Of a DNA stretch of 64,000 bases, positions 1 to 8,508 are shown one piece after another. The notes beneath the pieces are model-generated. The model was not told the origin of the DNA. It worked only from the letters and a program-made list of their open reading frames with translations, and made no database searches. The stretch is from contig NZ_JAHSTV010000009.1 of the NCBI RefSeq assembly GCF_019145235.1, positions 248,001-312,000 on the forward strand. Reading direction: 5' to 3'. The stretch is from Pseudomonas farris (GTDB taxonomy: Bacteria > Pseudomonadota > Gammaproteobacteria > Pseudomonadales > Pseudomonadaceae). The first letter of the stretch is position 1. Every line of letters begins with the position of its first letter. The position numbers and the translations under genes are program-made.

Positions 1-2
1 TG

Positions 3-923
3 CGTCGCCAGATGACCGTGTCACTCATGCAAGCGGCTTTCACAGGGCGCATACCACCACAGCATGTCATCGAACTCGAGAAGGTTATCGTGGCGTTCGA
101 TTCGATGCAGCCGACCAGTCCCGTCGGTGAAGCGCCTGGCGATGTGCGCCACAGTGCCTTGTTCAAGCTCTTTCTCCGGGATCGTCTGGTGGTGGGGGTA
201 TTCGTGTTCAGGCTGCTTGTGGCCGGGAAAGTCGAAGAATACCTGTATACCCCGAATGCACCGGATGGCTGCGAACTGCGTCCCTTCAAGGATTTTGTAC
301 CCGCCGTGAAAACCCGGGGCATTGGTGACTATCTGTATGATCGAGTGTTCGCGAAGTACCAGCCGCAGGTTGGTACCTATCTGACAGATCTTGAGCAGTT
401 GGCCAACTTCACAGAAGCGCCAGCTCTGGTGCGCAACAGTCGCGTCACCGATCTGAACGACTGCTACAACGACGTGGTGTACAAGATCATTTCTGATGTC
501 GATGAGGCCACCCAAAGCCTCGGCGAAATCATTGGCGGCCTGGTGTACGACGCTGTCGTGACGGCAGTCAGCGTGATCAGCATCGTCTTTGCGCCTGTGG
601 GTATTGCATTGAGTGCCGCGTTGCTGACCCAGAATTTGGTGCAGGGGGTCGCGGCCTACTCCGAGGGTGACCGGGCAAAAGCCATGGGGCATTTCAAGGA
701 AGCGTTGATTGAACTGGCGTCGCTGGGCAAGGCCGGGATAGGTGGAGCGGGAGCCAGTCAGGTGCAGAAAAATCTCATTGACTTGCTGGGTGATGCGCGA
801 GAGGTCGAAAAATTGTACAGCGCGGCCACAGGCCAACAAGGCTTGGAGGAGCGGGCGCTCGAGGCGATCAAAGAGATCCTGGCCGATCCTGGAAGCTCTG
901 TCAGCAAAACCACCCTTGTGTAA
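3..923 (+). CDS. C-terminal part of a large toxin-like protein (5' end outside window)
   Basis: The reading frame is open to the window edge, so the ATG at 12 may be internal and this is probably the tail of a longer protein. The visible 303 residues carry a YLYTPNAPDG-type segment (about residues 77-86), a GIGDYLYDRV segment, and a long hydrophobic stretch (about 175-215) followed by an amphipathic EGDRAKAMGHFKEAL segment. This order resembles the region after the toxin core in the very large dermonecrotic-toxin-like (DUF6543-type) proteins of Pseudomonas, from which I infer the family. No catalytic residues can be pointed to. It could instead be a stand-alone 303-residue protein of unknown role. 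Confidence 0.5.
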   Translation, partial: RRQMTVSLMQAAFTGRIPPQHVIELEKVIVAFDSMQPTSPVGEAPGDVRHSALFKLFLRDRLVVGVFVFRLLVAGKVEEYLYTPNAPDGCELRPFKDFVPAVKTRGIGDYLYDRVFAKYQPQVGTYLTDLEQLANFTEAPALVRNSRVTDLNDCYNDVVYKIISDVDEATQSLGEIIGGLVYDAVVTAVSVISIVFAPVGIALSAALLTQNLVQGVAAYSEGDRAKAMGHFKEALIELASLGKAGIGGAGASQVQKNLIDLLGDAREVEKLYSAATGQQGLEERALEAIKEILADPGSSVSKTTLV

Positions 924-956
924 TAGCCAAGGCTGGCCGTTGCTTCCAGATCCCGC

Positions 957-1748
957 TCAGCGGTTGAAGTCTTCAGATTGATACCCCATCCGCCAACTCA
1001 CGGCCCGGGTCGCCGCCAGCAAGCGCTGCGCCGCCGGGCCGTTTTCATCGGCATGGAACAACGAGGTCGGGCCGACGATGGTCATCACCGCCGCCACCTT
1101 TCCGACCGCATTGAACACCGGCGCCGACAACGCATCCACGCCCGGCATCAGCAAGCCGTGAACATGGTGCAAGCCGCGTTCACGGATCTGTTCGCATAAT
1201 GTGCTGTAAGCCTGCTCATCGGCCAACGGATGAACGTCGACGGCGCGGACTTCGAGATCGCGCAACTCATCGGTTTCGCGGTGGGGCAAGAAGGCACTGA
1301 ACACCAGCCCTGTCGACGAGCTGAGCAACGGTAAAACCGAGCCCAATTGCGTGACCACTGTCACCGCGCGCACCGCAGGTTCAATGTGCACCACCGTCGC
1401 GCCTTGGTTGCCCCACACCGCTATAAAGCAGGTCTCATTCAGCTCATCACGCAACTCAGCCAAGGGCAGGGCGGCGACTTTCAGCACGTCCATACTGTTC
1501 AAAGCAGCCAGACCGACTCGAAGCGCTTCACGGCCGAGGCCGTAGTGGTTGGTGGCGGGGTTCTGCTCGGCAAAACCGCTGGCGATCAGCGCCTGCAAAT
1601 AGCGGTGAACCTTGCTCGCCGGCATCTGCACGTGTTCGGCCAGGCGCGACAGCGAGGTCGACGGCGACAACTCGGCAAGCGCCTTGAGGATGTCGGTACC
1701 GACCTCGGCCGAGCGGACTTTCTGTTTGCCGTTGCTTTCGCTGGTCAT
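957..1748 (-). CDS. hmgR: IclR-family repressor of homogentisate catabolism (HmgR-like)
   Basis: A 263-residue IclR-type transcription factor. The N-terminal winged helix-turn-helix (about residues 17-75, with SLSRLAEHVQMPASKVHRYL as recognition region) is followed by the effector-binding domain (LNETCFIAVWGNQGATVVH to the C terminus). It is transcribed away from hmgA-fahA-maiA across a 160-base gap with CGTAAT/ATTACG palindromes, as expected of HmgR, which in Pseudomonas putida represses the hmg genes until homogentisate is present. The HmgR identity rests on this position plus family. The ATG at 1748 has only a weak upstream purine tract. Confidence 0.85.
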   Translation of the reverse strand: MTSESNGKQKVRSAEVGTDILKALAELSPSTSLSRLAEHVQMPASKVHRYLQALIASGFAEQNPATNHYGLGREALRVGLAALNSMDVLKVAALPLAELRDELNETCFIAVWGNQGATVVHIEPAVRAVTVVTQLGSVLPLLSSSTGLVFSAFLPHRETDELRDLEVRAVDVHPLADEQAYSTLCEQIRERGLHHVHGLLMPGVDALSAPVFNAVGKVAAVMTIVGPTSLFHADENGPAAQRLLAATRAVSWRMGYQSEDFNR

Positions 1749-1809
1749 GAGGCGGTGTGATCCCGGGACGAATGGGCGTCTTTATAGCTTGACGGTCAAT
1801 ACCAATCAA

Positions 1810-1835
1810 ATTACGTTATGCGTAATCTAATTACG
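1810..1835. promoter_or_regulatory. Candidate HmgR operator (overlapping ATTACG/CGTAAT palindromes)
   Basis: Three half sites are visible: ATTACG at 1810-1815, CGTAAT at 1821-1826 and ATTACG at 1830-1835. The last two form a perfect inverted repeat with a 3-base spacer and the first two one with a 5-base spacer. The site lies between hmgR and hmgA. HmgR is known to bind a palindrome in this position in P. putida; binding here is inferred. Confidence 0.65.
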
Positions 1836-1910
1836 ATAAAAATAACCCAGGCGTGCCAAGACCTCTTCAGCAGAGTGACAGGCCATGCCTACTCCCGTTC
1901 AGGAGGCTCC

Positions 1911-3215
1911 ATGAACCTCGATTCAACGGCGCCAGCGCTGGCTTATCAGTCAGGCTTTGGCAACGAATTCAGCAGCGAAGCATTGCCCGGCGCACTGCCC
2001 GTCGGCCAGAACTCCCCGCAAAAAGCCCCTTACGGCCTGTACACCGAACTGTTCTCCGGTACGGCCTTTACCATGGCTCGCAGCGAAGCACGACGGACCT
2101 GGATGTACCGCATTCAGCCGTCGGCCAATCACCCGGCATTCGTCAAACTGGATCGGCAACTGGCCGGCGGCCCATTGGGTGAAGTAACCCCCAATCGCCT
2201 GCGCTGGAATCCGTTGGACATTCCGACCGAACCGACCGATTTCATCGACGGGCTGGTGAGCATGGCCGCCAACTCGGGCGCGGAAAAACCGGCCGGGATC
2301 AGCATTTATAACTACCGCGCCAACCGTTCCATGGAACGCGTGTTCTTCAACGCCGACGGCGAACTGTTGCTGGTGCCGGAACTGGGCCGCTTGCGCATCG
2401 CCACTGAACTGGGCGTGCTGGAGCTTGCGCCTCTGGAAATCGCCGTCCTGCCGCGCGGGCTGAAATTTCGCGTCGAACTGCTCGACCCGCAAGCTCGCGG
2501 CTACATCGCGGAAAACCATGGCGCCCCTCTGCGCCTGCCGGATCTGGGGCCGATCGGCAGTAATGGCCTGGCTAATCCCCGCGACTTCCTGACGCCAGTG
2601 GCCCATTACGAAAACCTCAAGCAACCGACCACCCTGGTGCAGAAATTCCTCGGCCAGCTGTGGGGTTGCGAGCTCGATCATTCGCCGCTGAACGTGGTCG
2701 CTTGGCACGGCAATAACGTGCCGTACAAATATGACCTGCGCCGTTTCAACACCATTGGCACGGTCAGTTTCGATCATCCGGATCCGTCGATTTTCACCGT
2801 CCTGACCTCGCCAACCAGCGTGCATGGTTTGGCCAACCTCGACTTCGTGATCTTCCCGCCACGCTGGATGGTCGCCGAGAAGACATTCCGTCCGCCGTGG
2901 TTCCACCGCAACCTGATGAACGAATTCATGGGCCTGATCCAGGGCGAATACGATGCCAAGGCCGAAGGTTTCGTGCCTGGCGGTGCCTCGTTGCACAGCT
3001 GCATGAGCGCTCACGGCCCCGACGGCGAGACCTGCACCAAGGCGATCAACGCTGAACTGGCGCCGGCTAAAATCGATAACACCATGGCCTTCATGTTCGA
3101 GACCAGCCAAGTGTTGCGTCCGAGTCGATTCGCCCTGGATTGCCCGCAACTGCAAAACAATTACGACGCTTGCTGGGCCACGCTGCCCGCCACTTTCGAC
3201 CCGACCCGGAGATAA
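1911..3215 (+). CDS. hmgA: Homogentisate 1,2-dioxygenase
   Basis: Opens the aromatic ring of homogentisate to maleylacetoacetate using non-haem Fe(II) and O2, in the cytoplasm, in tyrosine and phenylalanine breakdown. The 434 residues match the family length. Iron-ligand motifs are visible: FHRN and NEFMG (His and Glu) and AHGPD (second His); the FDHPDPSIF segment holds the expected active-site His. The frame is open further upstream, but the ATG at 1911 follows a strong AGGAGG and gives the family N terminus (YQSGFGNEFSSEALPGALP). It is first in a tight operon with fahA (3-base gap) and maiA. Confidence 0.97.
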   Translation: MNLDSTAPALAYQSGFGNEFSSEALPGALPVGQNSPQKAPYGLYTELFSGTAFTMARSEARRTWMYRIQPSANHPAFVKLDRQLAGGPLGEVTPNRLRWNPLDIPTEPTDFIDGLVSMAANSGAEKPAGISIYNYRANRSMERVFFNADGELLLVPELGRLRIATELGVLELAPLEIAVLPRGLKFRVELLDPQARGYIAENHGAPLRLPDLGPIGSNGLANPRDFLTPVAHYENLKQPTTLVQKFLGQLWGCELDHSPLNVVAWHGNNVPYKYDLRRFNTIGTVSFDHPDPSIFTVLTSPTSVHGLANLDFVIFPPRWMVAEKTFRPPWFHRNLMNEFMGLIQGEYDAKAEGFVPGGASLHSCMSAHGPDGETCTKAINAELAPAKIDNTMAFMFETSQVLRPSRFALDCPQLQNNYDACWATLPATFDPTRR

Positions 3216-3218
3216 CCC

Positions 3219-4523
3219 ATGACTCAGACTTCCATTACTCGTAGCTGGGTTGCCTCCGCCAACGGCCATACGGATTTTCCGCTGCAGAATCTGCCGTTGG
3301 GCGTGTTCAGCGTGAAGGGCTCCGCTCCGCGCAGTGGCGTGGCGATCGGCGATCACATTTTTGACCTGGAAGCGGCACTGGATGCCGGCCTGTTCGATGG
3401 CATTGCGAAGAAAGCAGTCGAAGCCACCCGTGGCGGCCAGTTGAATGCGTTCTTCGAATTGGGCCGCGAGGCTCGTGTCGCTTTGCGCGAACGTCTGCTG
3501 GAACTGTTTGCTGAAGGCAGCACCCTGCACGGCAAGATTGAGGCTCAAGGCGCCAAACTGCTGCCGCTGGCGGCGGATTGCGAAATGCACCTGCCGGCGA
3601 AGATCAACGACTACACCGACTTCTATGTCGGCATCGAGCATGCGCAGAATGTCGGCAAACTGTTCCGCCCGGACAACCCATTACTGCCGAACTACAAGTA
3701 CGTGCCGATTGGTTACCACGGCCGTGCCTCGACCATTCGCCCGTCCGGCACTGACGTTCGCCGTCCGAAAGGCCAGACCCTGCCGGCCGGTCAGACCGAG
3801 CCGACATTTGGTCCGTGCGCACGTCTGGACTACGAACTGGAACTGGGTATCTGGATCGGTCAGGGCAACGCGATGGGCGACTCCATCGCCATCGGTGAAG
3901 CCGCCGATCACATCGCCGGTTTCTGCCTGCTCAACGACTGGTCGGCGCGGGACATCCAGGCTTGGGAGTACCAGCCGCTGGGTCCGTTCCTGTCGAAGAG
4001 TTTCATCACCAGCATTTCGCCGTGGGTGGTGACGGCCGAAGCGCTGGAGCCGTTCCGTCGTGCCCAGCCTGCGCGCCCGGAAGGCGATCCGCAGCCGCTG
4101 CCGTACCTGTTCGACAAACGTGATCAGGCCGCCGGTGCCTTCGACATCGAACTCGAAGTGCTGCTACTGACCGAATCGATGCGCGAGCAAAATCTGCCAG
4201 CCCATCGCCTGACCCTCAGCAACACCCAACACATGTACTGGACCGTTGCACAACTGGTTGCGCACCACAGCGTCAACGGCTGTCAGTTGCAGGCCGGTGA
4301 TCTGTTCGGTTCGGGCACGCTGTCCGGTCCTGAAAACGGTCAATTCGGGAGCCTGCTGGAAATCACCGAGGGCGGTAAAAAGCCGATCGAACTGGCGTCG
4401 GGCGAGGTGCGTAAGTTCCTCGAGGACGGCGACGAAATCATCCTGCGCGCACGTTGCAGCCGCGAGGGTTTTGCTTCGATCGGTTTCGGCGAATGCCGCG
4501 GCAAAGTGCTGCCAGCGCGTTAA
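3219..4523 (+). CDS. fahA: Fumarylacetoacetase
   Basis: Last step of homogentisate degradation: hydrolyses fumarylacetoacetate to fumarate and acetoacetate. The 434-residue protein has the N-terminal SH3-like domain (residues about 1-115) followed by the FAH catalytic fold. Metal and catalytic motifs are present: NDYTDFY with EHA (Asp, His), DYELELGIWIG (two Glu metal ligands), and NDWSARDIQAWEYQPLGPF followed by LSKSF (Asp, Gln, Lys). It starts 3 bases after hmgA, with its ribosome site GGAGATAACCC inside the hmgA end, suggesting coupled translation. Confidence 0.97.
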   Translation: MTQTSITRSWVASANGHTDFPLQNLPLGVFSVKGSAPRSGVAIGDHIFDLEAALDAGLFDGIAKKAVEATRGGQLNAFFELGREARVALRERLLELFAEGSTLHGKIEAQGAKLLPLAADCEMHLPAKINDYTDFYVGIEHAQNVGKLFRPDNPLLPNYKYVPIGYHGRASTIRPSGTDVRRPKGQTLPAGQTEPTFGPCARLDYELELGIWIGQGNAMGDSIAIGEAADHIAGFCLLNDWSARDIQAWEYQPLGPFLSKSFITSISPWVVTAEALEPFRRAQPARPEGDPQPLPYLFDKRDQAAGAFDIELEVLLLTESMREQNLPAHRLTLSNTQHMYWTVAQLVAHHSVNGCQLQAGDLFGSGTLSGPENGQFGSLLEITEGGKKPIELASGEVRKFLEDGDEIILRARCSREGFASIGFGECRGKVLPAR

Positions 4524-4535
4524 GAGGATCGGGAC

Positions 4536-5171
4536 ATGGAACTCTATACCTACTACCGTTCGACCTCGTCTTACCGGGTGCGTATCGCACTGGCGCTCAA
4601 GGGGCTGGATTACCAGGCGCTGCCGATCAACCTGATCGCGCCGCAAGGTGGCGAACATCGGCAGCCGGCGTATCTGGGCATCAACCCGCAAGGCCGGGTG
4701 CCAGCCTTGCGTACCGATGAAGGCGAGTTGCTGATCCAGTCACCGGCGATCATCGAGTACCTGGAGGAACGTTATCCACAGGTGCCATTGCTGTCCAAAG
4801 ACCTCGCCGCCCGCGCTTATGAGCGTGGCGTGGCGGCGGTGATCGGGTGCGATGTGCATCCGCTGCACAACGTCAGCGTGCTCAATAAGCTTCGGCAGTT
4901 GGGACACGATGAGCCGCAGGTGGTGGAGTGGATCGGTCACTGGATCAGCCAAGGCTTGGCGACGGTGGAGCAATTGATCGGTGACACCGGTTATTGCTTT
5001 GGCGATCAACCGGGGCTGGCGGACGTCTATTTGATCCCGCAGTTGTATGCAGCCGAGCGCTTCAATATTTCATTGGAAGCCTACCCGCGAATTCGTCGAG
5101 TGGCGGCGCTGGCGGCGACACACCCAGCCTTCTTCCTGGCCCATCCGGCGAATCAGCCCGATACCCCTTAA
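4536..5171 (+). CDS. maiA: Maleylacetoacetate isomerase (zeta-class glutathione transferase)
   Basis: Isomerises maleylacetoacetate to fumarylacetoacetate with glutathione, the step between HmgA and FahA. At 211 residues it has the family length. The thioredoxin-like N domain shows YRSTSSYRVRIAL, the zeta-class glutathione-site serine pattern, and NPQGRVPAL with the cis-proline. The helical C domain includes GDQPGLADVYLIPQ. It lies 12 bases after fahA with AGAGGATCGGGAC as ribosome site and ends the operon; a REPIN follows directly and may act as the 3' end. Confidence 0.96.
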   Translation: MELYTYYRSTSSYRVRIALALKGLDYQALPINLIAPQGGEHRQPAYLGINPQGRVPALRTDEGELLIQSPAIIEYLEERYPQVPLLSKDLAARAYERGVAAVIGCDVHPLHNVSVLNKLRQLGHDEPQVVEWIGHWISQGLATVEQLIGDTGYCFGDQPGLADVYLIPQLYAAERFNISLEAYPRIRRVAALAATHPAFFLAHPANQPDTP

Positions 5172-5190
5172 TGGCTTCACATAGACCCAA

Positions 5191-5279
5191 TGTGGGAGCG
5201 GGCTTGCTCGCGAAGAACGATAACGCGGTGCGTCAGAAATACCGCGGTGCCTTCTTCGCGAGCAAGCCCGCTCCCACAT
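5191..5279. repeat. REPIN (two inverted REP sequences)
   Basis: TGTGGGAGCGGGCTTGCTCG at 5191-5210 is mirrored exactly by its complement ending at 5279, with about 40 bases between the arms. It lies between convergent maiA and the SirB1 gene, the usual setting for Pseudomonas REPINs. Confidence 0.9.
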
Positions 5280-5283
5280 GGGA

Positions 5284-6087
5284 TCAGTGAACCACTGAGT
5301 TGGGCGGCAAATGCCCGAGCCGTTCAGTCAGGCGAATTCGCTGGATCGGATCGTCACTGAGCAGCAGCGCATGTTCCAGGTCAAAGCGCTCGGCATTCGG
5401 ACAGTCCAGGCGTTGATACAGGCTGGCCCGAGCCAGATAGTCGGAGGCGCTGGCGTTGCCCAATTCAAGCACGCGCTCGGCGTCGATCAGGGCGTCGATG
5501 TAGTCATCGTTCGTGAGGTACAACTGGCGCAGGTTGCGCGACAGTCGCTGCAGCATCTGCACCGGTTCGGCAGTCAGTAAATGCTCGGCGCCGAGCTGCA
5601 TGTTCGGGCCGTACTGGCGTTGCAGTAACTCCCGGCAGTCGTTGGGGTATAGCCGTCGCCCGCCGCAAGGGTCGAGCAGATGATCGGCGCCTTGCACCCG
5701 CAGCAGGAAATGCCCGGGAAAGTTGACCCCGACCATGGGAATCTCCAGCCTTCTGGCCAGTTCCAGCGCAATCAGGCCCAGCACCAGCGGCTGGCCCCGC
5801 CGACGTTCCAGTACTTTATTGAGTAACGCCACTTGCGGGCGCAAGGGCGTGGAGTCGTCCTGAGCGAACCCCAGGTCATTCATTCGCCGCAACAACGGTT
5901 GGGCCAATTCACTCACCGGCAGCATCGGCAACCCGTAGCTGACCCGCTGTTGCAGGTCCTTGAAGTCCGCCAGCACCGCCTCGGGATCCAGCTCTTTATC
6001 GTGTTCCACAGCAATCCACAGCGCCGCCTCGAACAGCGCGGGCGGTGATCGTTGCAGACAGTCGAAAAAACGTTGGCGCGGGGTCAT
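5284..6087 (-). CDS. SirB1-family protein (transglutaminase-like core with C-terminal repeats)
   Basis: A 267-residue protein with the SirB1 pattern: an N-terminal helical part (RQRFFDCLQRSPPALFEAAL), a transglutaminase-like core with VNFPGHFLLRV and LLDPCGGRRL, and a C-terminal TPR-like segment (ASASDYLARASLYQRLDCP). The ATG at 6087 is preferred over one 60 bases upstream because GGAG stands 6 bases before it. Its biochemical role is not established. It stands alone and convergent to maiA. Confidence 0.85.
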   Translation of the reverse strand: MTPRQRFFDCLQRSPPALFEAALWIAVEHDKELDPEAVLADFKDLQQRVSYGLPMLPVSELAQPLLRRMNDLGFAQDDSTPLRPQVALLNKVLERRRGQPLVLGLIALELARRLEIPMVGVNFPGHFLLRVQGADHLLDPCGGRRLYPNDCRELLQRQYGPNMQLGAEHLLTAEPVQMLQRLSRNLRQLYLTNDDYIDALIDAERVLELGNASASDYLARASLYQRLDCPNAERFDLEHALLLSDDPIQRIRLTERLGHLPPNSVVH

Positions 6088-6270
6088 CAAAATCTCCGAG
6101 GAATGCCTCGTTTTAGCCCCGTCGCGCGCTTTCGTCCAGTCCTGCACATAGGTAGTAACAGGTTATGTCTGAAAGCGTTCAAAGCGGACTCGCTTATTCC
6201 GGTGCGCTTCTGCAATTTTTGTGCGCAAGCCTATACTGGCGACTACAAGAAGTGATTCGGGAGCCCTACG

Positions 6271-7290
6271 ATGTTCGCTCTCATGCAAAGCACTCGCCTT
6301 GAATCGCTGCACCTGAGCGTTGATCCGGCCACCGGGTTGAAGGCGGTGATTGCCATCCACAACAGCCGTCTGGGACCTGCCCTGGGCGGGTGTCGTTACC
6401 TTGCTTACCCCAGCGATGAATCTGCGATCGAGGATGCTGTGCGCCTTGCCCAAGGCATGAGTTACAAGGCGGCCCTGGCCGGCCTGGCTCAGGGCGGTGG
6501 CGTCGCGGTGATTCTTCGCCCGGCCCATGTGGAAAACCGCGCAGCGCTATTTGAAGCCTTCGGGCGCTGCATCAACGAACTCGACGGTCGCTACATCACG
6601 GCCATCGACGCCGGCACCTCAGTGGCGGACATGGATTGCATCGCCCAACAGACGCAGTTCGTCACCAGCACCACCGCCGCAGGCGACCCTGCACCGCATG
6701 CCGCCATGGGCGTATTCGCCGGTATTCGCAGCACCGCCATGGCCCGCCTGGGCAGCGATAATCTCGAAGGCTTGCGCATAGCCATTCAAGGCTTGGGCAA
6801 TGTCGGTTATGCCTTGGCCGAACAGCTACACGCGGCCGGTGCGGAGCTGCTGGTCAGCGACATCGATCATGGCAAAGTGCAGTTGGCCATGGAGCAGTTG
6901 GGCGCTCATCCGATCGCCAACGATGCGCTGCTCAGCACACCGTGCGACATACTCGCGCCCTGCGGCCTGGGCGGTGTGCTTAACAGCAACAGTGTGTCGC
7001 AACTGCGCTGCGCGGCGGTCGCCGGTTCGGCAAACAACCAGTTGATCCATCTGGAAATCGCCGATCAGCTGGAGCGCCGGGGCATTTTGTATGCGCCCGA
7101 TTACGTGATCAATGCCGGCGGGCTGATCTACGTGTCGCTCAAACACCGTGGGGAAGAGCTGACGACCATTACCGCGCACCTGTCGAAAATCAGTTCACGG
7201 CTGACCGAAGTATTCGCCCATGCCCAGGCGGAAAAGCGTTCTCCGGCCCGGGTGGCGGATGAGTTGGCGGAGAAAGTGTTGTACCGGTGA
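6271..7290 (+). CDS. ldh: Leucine/valine dehydrogenase-like protein lacking the GGGK lysine
   Basis: Belongs to the Glu/Leu/Phe/Val dehydrogenase family, which deaminates branched-chain amino acids to 2-oxo acids with NAD. At 339 residues it has family length. The substrate domain shows LGPALGGCRY and MSYKAALAGL (first conserved Lys); the Rossmann domain shows IQGLGNVGYALAEQL, and DILAPCGLGG and AGSANNQL are intact. Where the family has GGGK, residue 78 here is Val (codon GTC), so one of the two lysines normally needed is absent. It precedes the E1alpha/E1beta/E2 genes by 120 bases, which would use the 2-oxo acids it makes. Activity must be considered uncertain. Confidence 0.88.
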   Translation: MFALMQSTRLESLHLSVDPATGLKAVIAIHNSRLGPALGGCRYLAYPSDESAIEDAVRLAQGMSYKAALAGLAQGGGVAVILRPAHVENRAALFEAFGRCINELDGRYITAIDAGTSVADMDCIAQQTQFVTSTTAAGDPAPHAAMGVFAGIRSTAMARLGSDNLEGLRIAIQGLGNVGYALAEQLHAAGAELLVSDIDHGKVQLAMEQLGAHPIANDALLSTPCDILAPCGLGGVLNSNSVSQLRCAAVAGSANNQLIHLEIADQLERRGILYAPDYVINAGGLIYVSLKHRGEELTTITAHLSKISSRLTEVFAHAQAEKRSPARVADELAEKVLYR

Positions 7291-7413
7291 CGCTGTACCG
7301 GTGAAAAGTTTGAAAGGAGTGAGAGCCTATCCGGCCATTGCTCCCCAAGCCCTGCGCCACAAACGTCGGGCCTGACAAATGCACGCCGACTCACGCGTGC
7401 CAGGAGCCCTGTG

Positions 7414-8508
7414 ATGCTTCACAAGGTGGAGTTGCCGTACACCCGATTTTTATCCCCTGACGGCCAGTTGCTCGGCAATCTTCCCTCTTGGGCCGACGAT
7501 TTCAATCTGCTGACGCGCCTGTATCGGCAGATGGTCCTGACCCGCCTTTTCGATCAGAAAGCTGTCGCCCTGCAACGCACCGGGCGCATCGGCACTTATG
7601 CGCCGACCTTGGGCCAGGAAGCCATTGGTGTCGCGGTCGGCAGCCTGATGCACGCCGAAGACGTACTGATCCCGTATTACCGAGACACCGCCGTGCAGTT
7701 GATGCGCGGTGTGGGCATGGAAGAAATCCTGCTGTATTGGGGCGGCGATGAGCGTGGCAGCGACTTTGCCGACCCGGCGGTCGCTCAGGATTTCCCGATC
7801 TGTGTGCCGATCGCCACCCAGGCCCTGCATGCCTGCGGCGTCGCCAGCGCCTTCAAGATCCGCGGCGAGCATCGAGTCGCGGTCACCACCTGCGGCGACG
7901 GCGGAACCAGCAAAGGTGATTTCCTCGAGGCCCTCAATGTTGCTGGCGCCTGGCAGTTGCCGGTGGTGTTTGTGATCAACAACAACCAATGGGCGATCTC
8001 GGTGCCGCGACGAATCCAGTGCGGCGCTCCGACCTTGGCGCAGAAAGCCATAGGGGCCGGCTTCCACGGTGAACAAGTCGACGGCAATGACATGCTCGCC
8101 GTTTACGACCGCATGCAAGCGGCCCTCGAACGGGCGCGCCACGGTAAAGGCCCGGTGTTACTCGAATGCCTGAGCTATCGCCTCGGCGATCACACCACGG
8201 CCGACGATGCCACGCGCTACCGATCGGCGGACGAGGTCAAGCAGGCTTGGCTCGAAGAGCCGATCAAACGCCTGCAACGCTTCATGGCCGGGCAAGGCGT
8301 ATGGGACGAAGGCCGCGAACAGGCACTGATCAGCGAATGCCAAGGTTTGGTGCAGGGGGCTGTGGATAACTTCGAAGCGGCTGGCCTGCAGGCACCGGAA
8401 TCGGTGATTGATCATGTCTACGCCCAGTGGCCGCAAGCCCTGGCCGAGCAGCGCGAAGAATTTCTCGAACGGGTGGCGCGCCGGACGGGAGGTTCGGGCC
8501 ATGAGTAA
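7414..8508 (+). CDS. 2-oxo acid dehydrogenase E1 component, alpha subunit
   Basis: Thiamine-diphosphate-dependent E1alpha (364 residues) of a pyruvate or branched-chain 2-oxo acid dehydrogenase complex. The ThDP signature runs from CGDGGTSKGDFLEALN to NNNQWAIS (about residues 162-194), and LGDHTTADDATRYR near residue 250 is typical of the branched-chain and pyruvate type. A GTG at 7411 directly precedes this ATG; the ATG sits 7 bases from AGGAG and is preferred. The order amino-acid dehydrogenase, E1alpha, E1beta, E2 without E3 resembles the P. aeruginosa PA3418-PA3415 group. The leucine-dehydrogenase neighbour suggests branched-chain substrates; pyruvate cannot be excluded. Confidence 0.92.
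   Translation: MLHKVELPYTRFLSPDGQLLGNLPSWADDFNLLTRLYRQMVLTRLFDQKAVALQRTGRIGTYAPTLGQEAIGVAVGSLMHAEDVLIPYYRDTAVQLMRGVGMEEILLYWGGDERGSDFADPAVAQDFPICVPIATQALHACGVASAFKIRGEHRVAVTTCGDGGTSKGDFLEALNVAGAWQLPVVFVINNNQWAISVPRRIQCGAPTLAQKAIGAGFHGEQVDGNDMLAVYDRMQAALERARHGKGPVLLECLSYRLGDHTTADDATRYRSADEVKQAWLEEPIKRLQRFMAGQGVWDEGREQALISECQGLVQGAVDNFEAAGLQAPESVIDHVYAQWPQALAEQREEFLERVARRTGGSGHE

Noticed and set aside
1818..1910. Upstream extension of hmgA to a start at 1818
   Set aside because: It would run through the HmgR operator region and lacks a ribosome site; ATG 1911 has AGGAGG and the family N terminus.
1950..3641. 563-codon open frame on the minus strand across hmgA and fahA
   Set aside because: Antisense shadow of two certain genes in GC-rich DNA; its product is rich in Gln, Arg and His and shows no domain.
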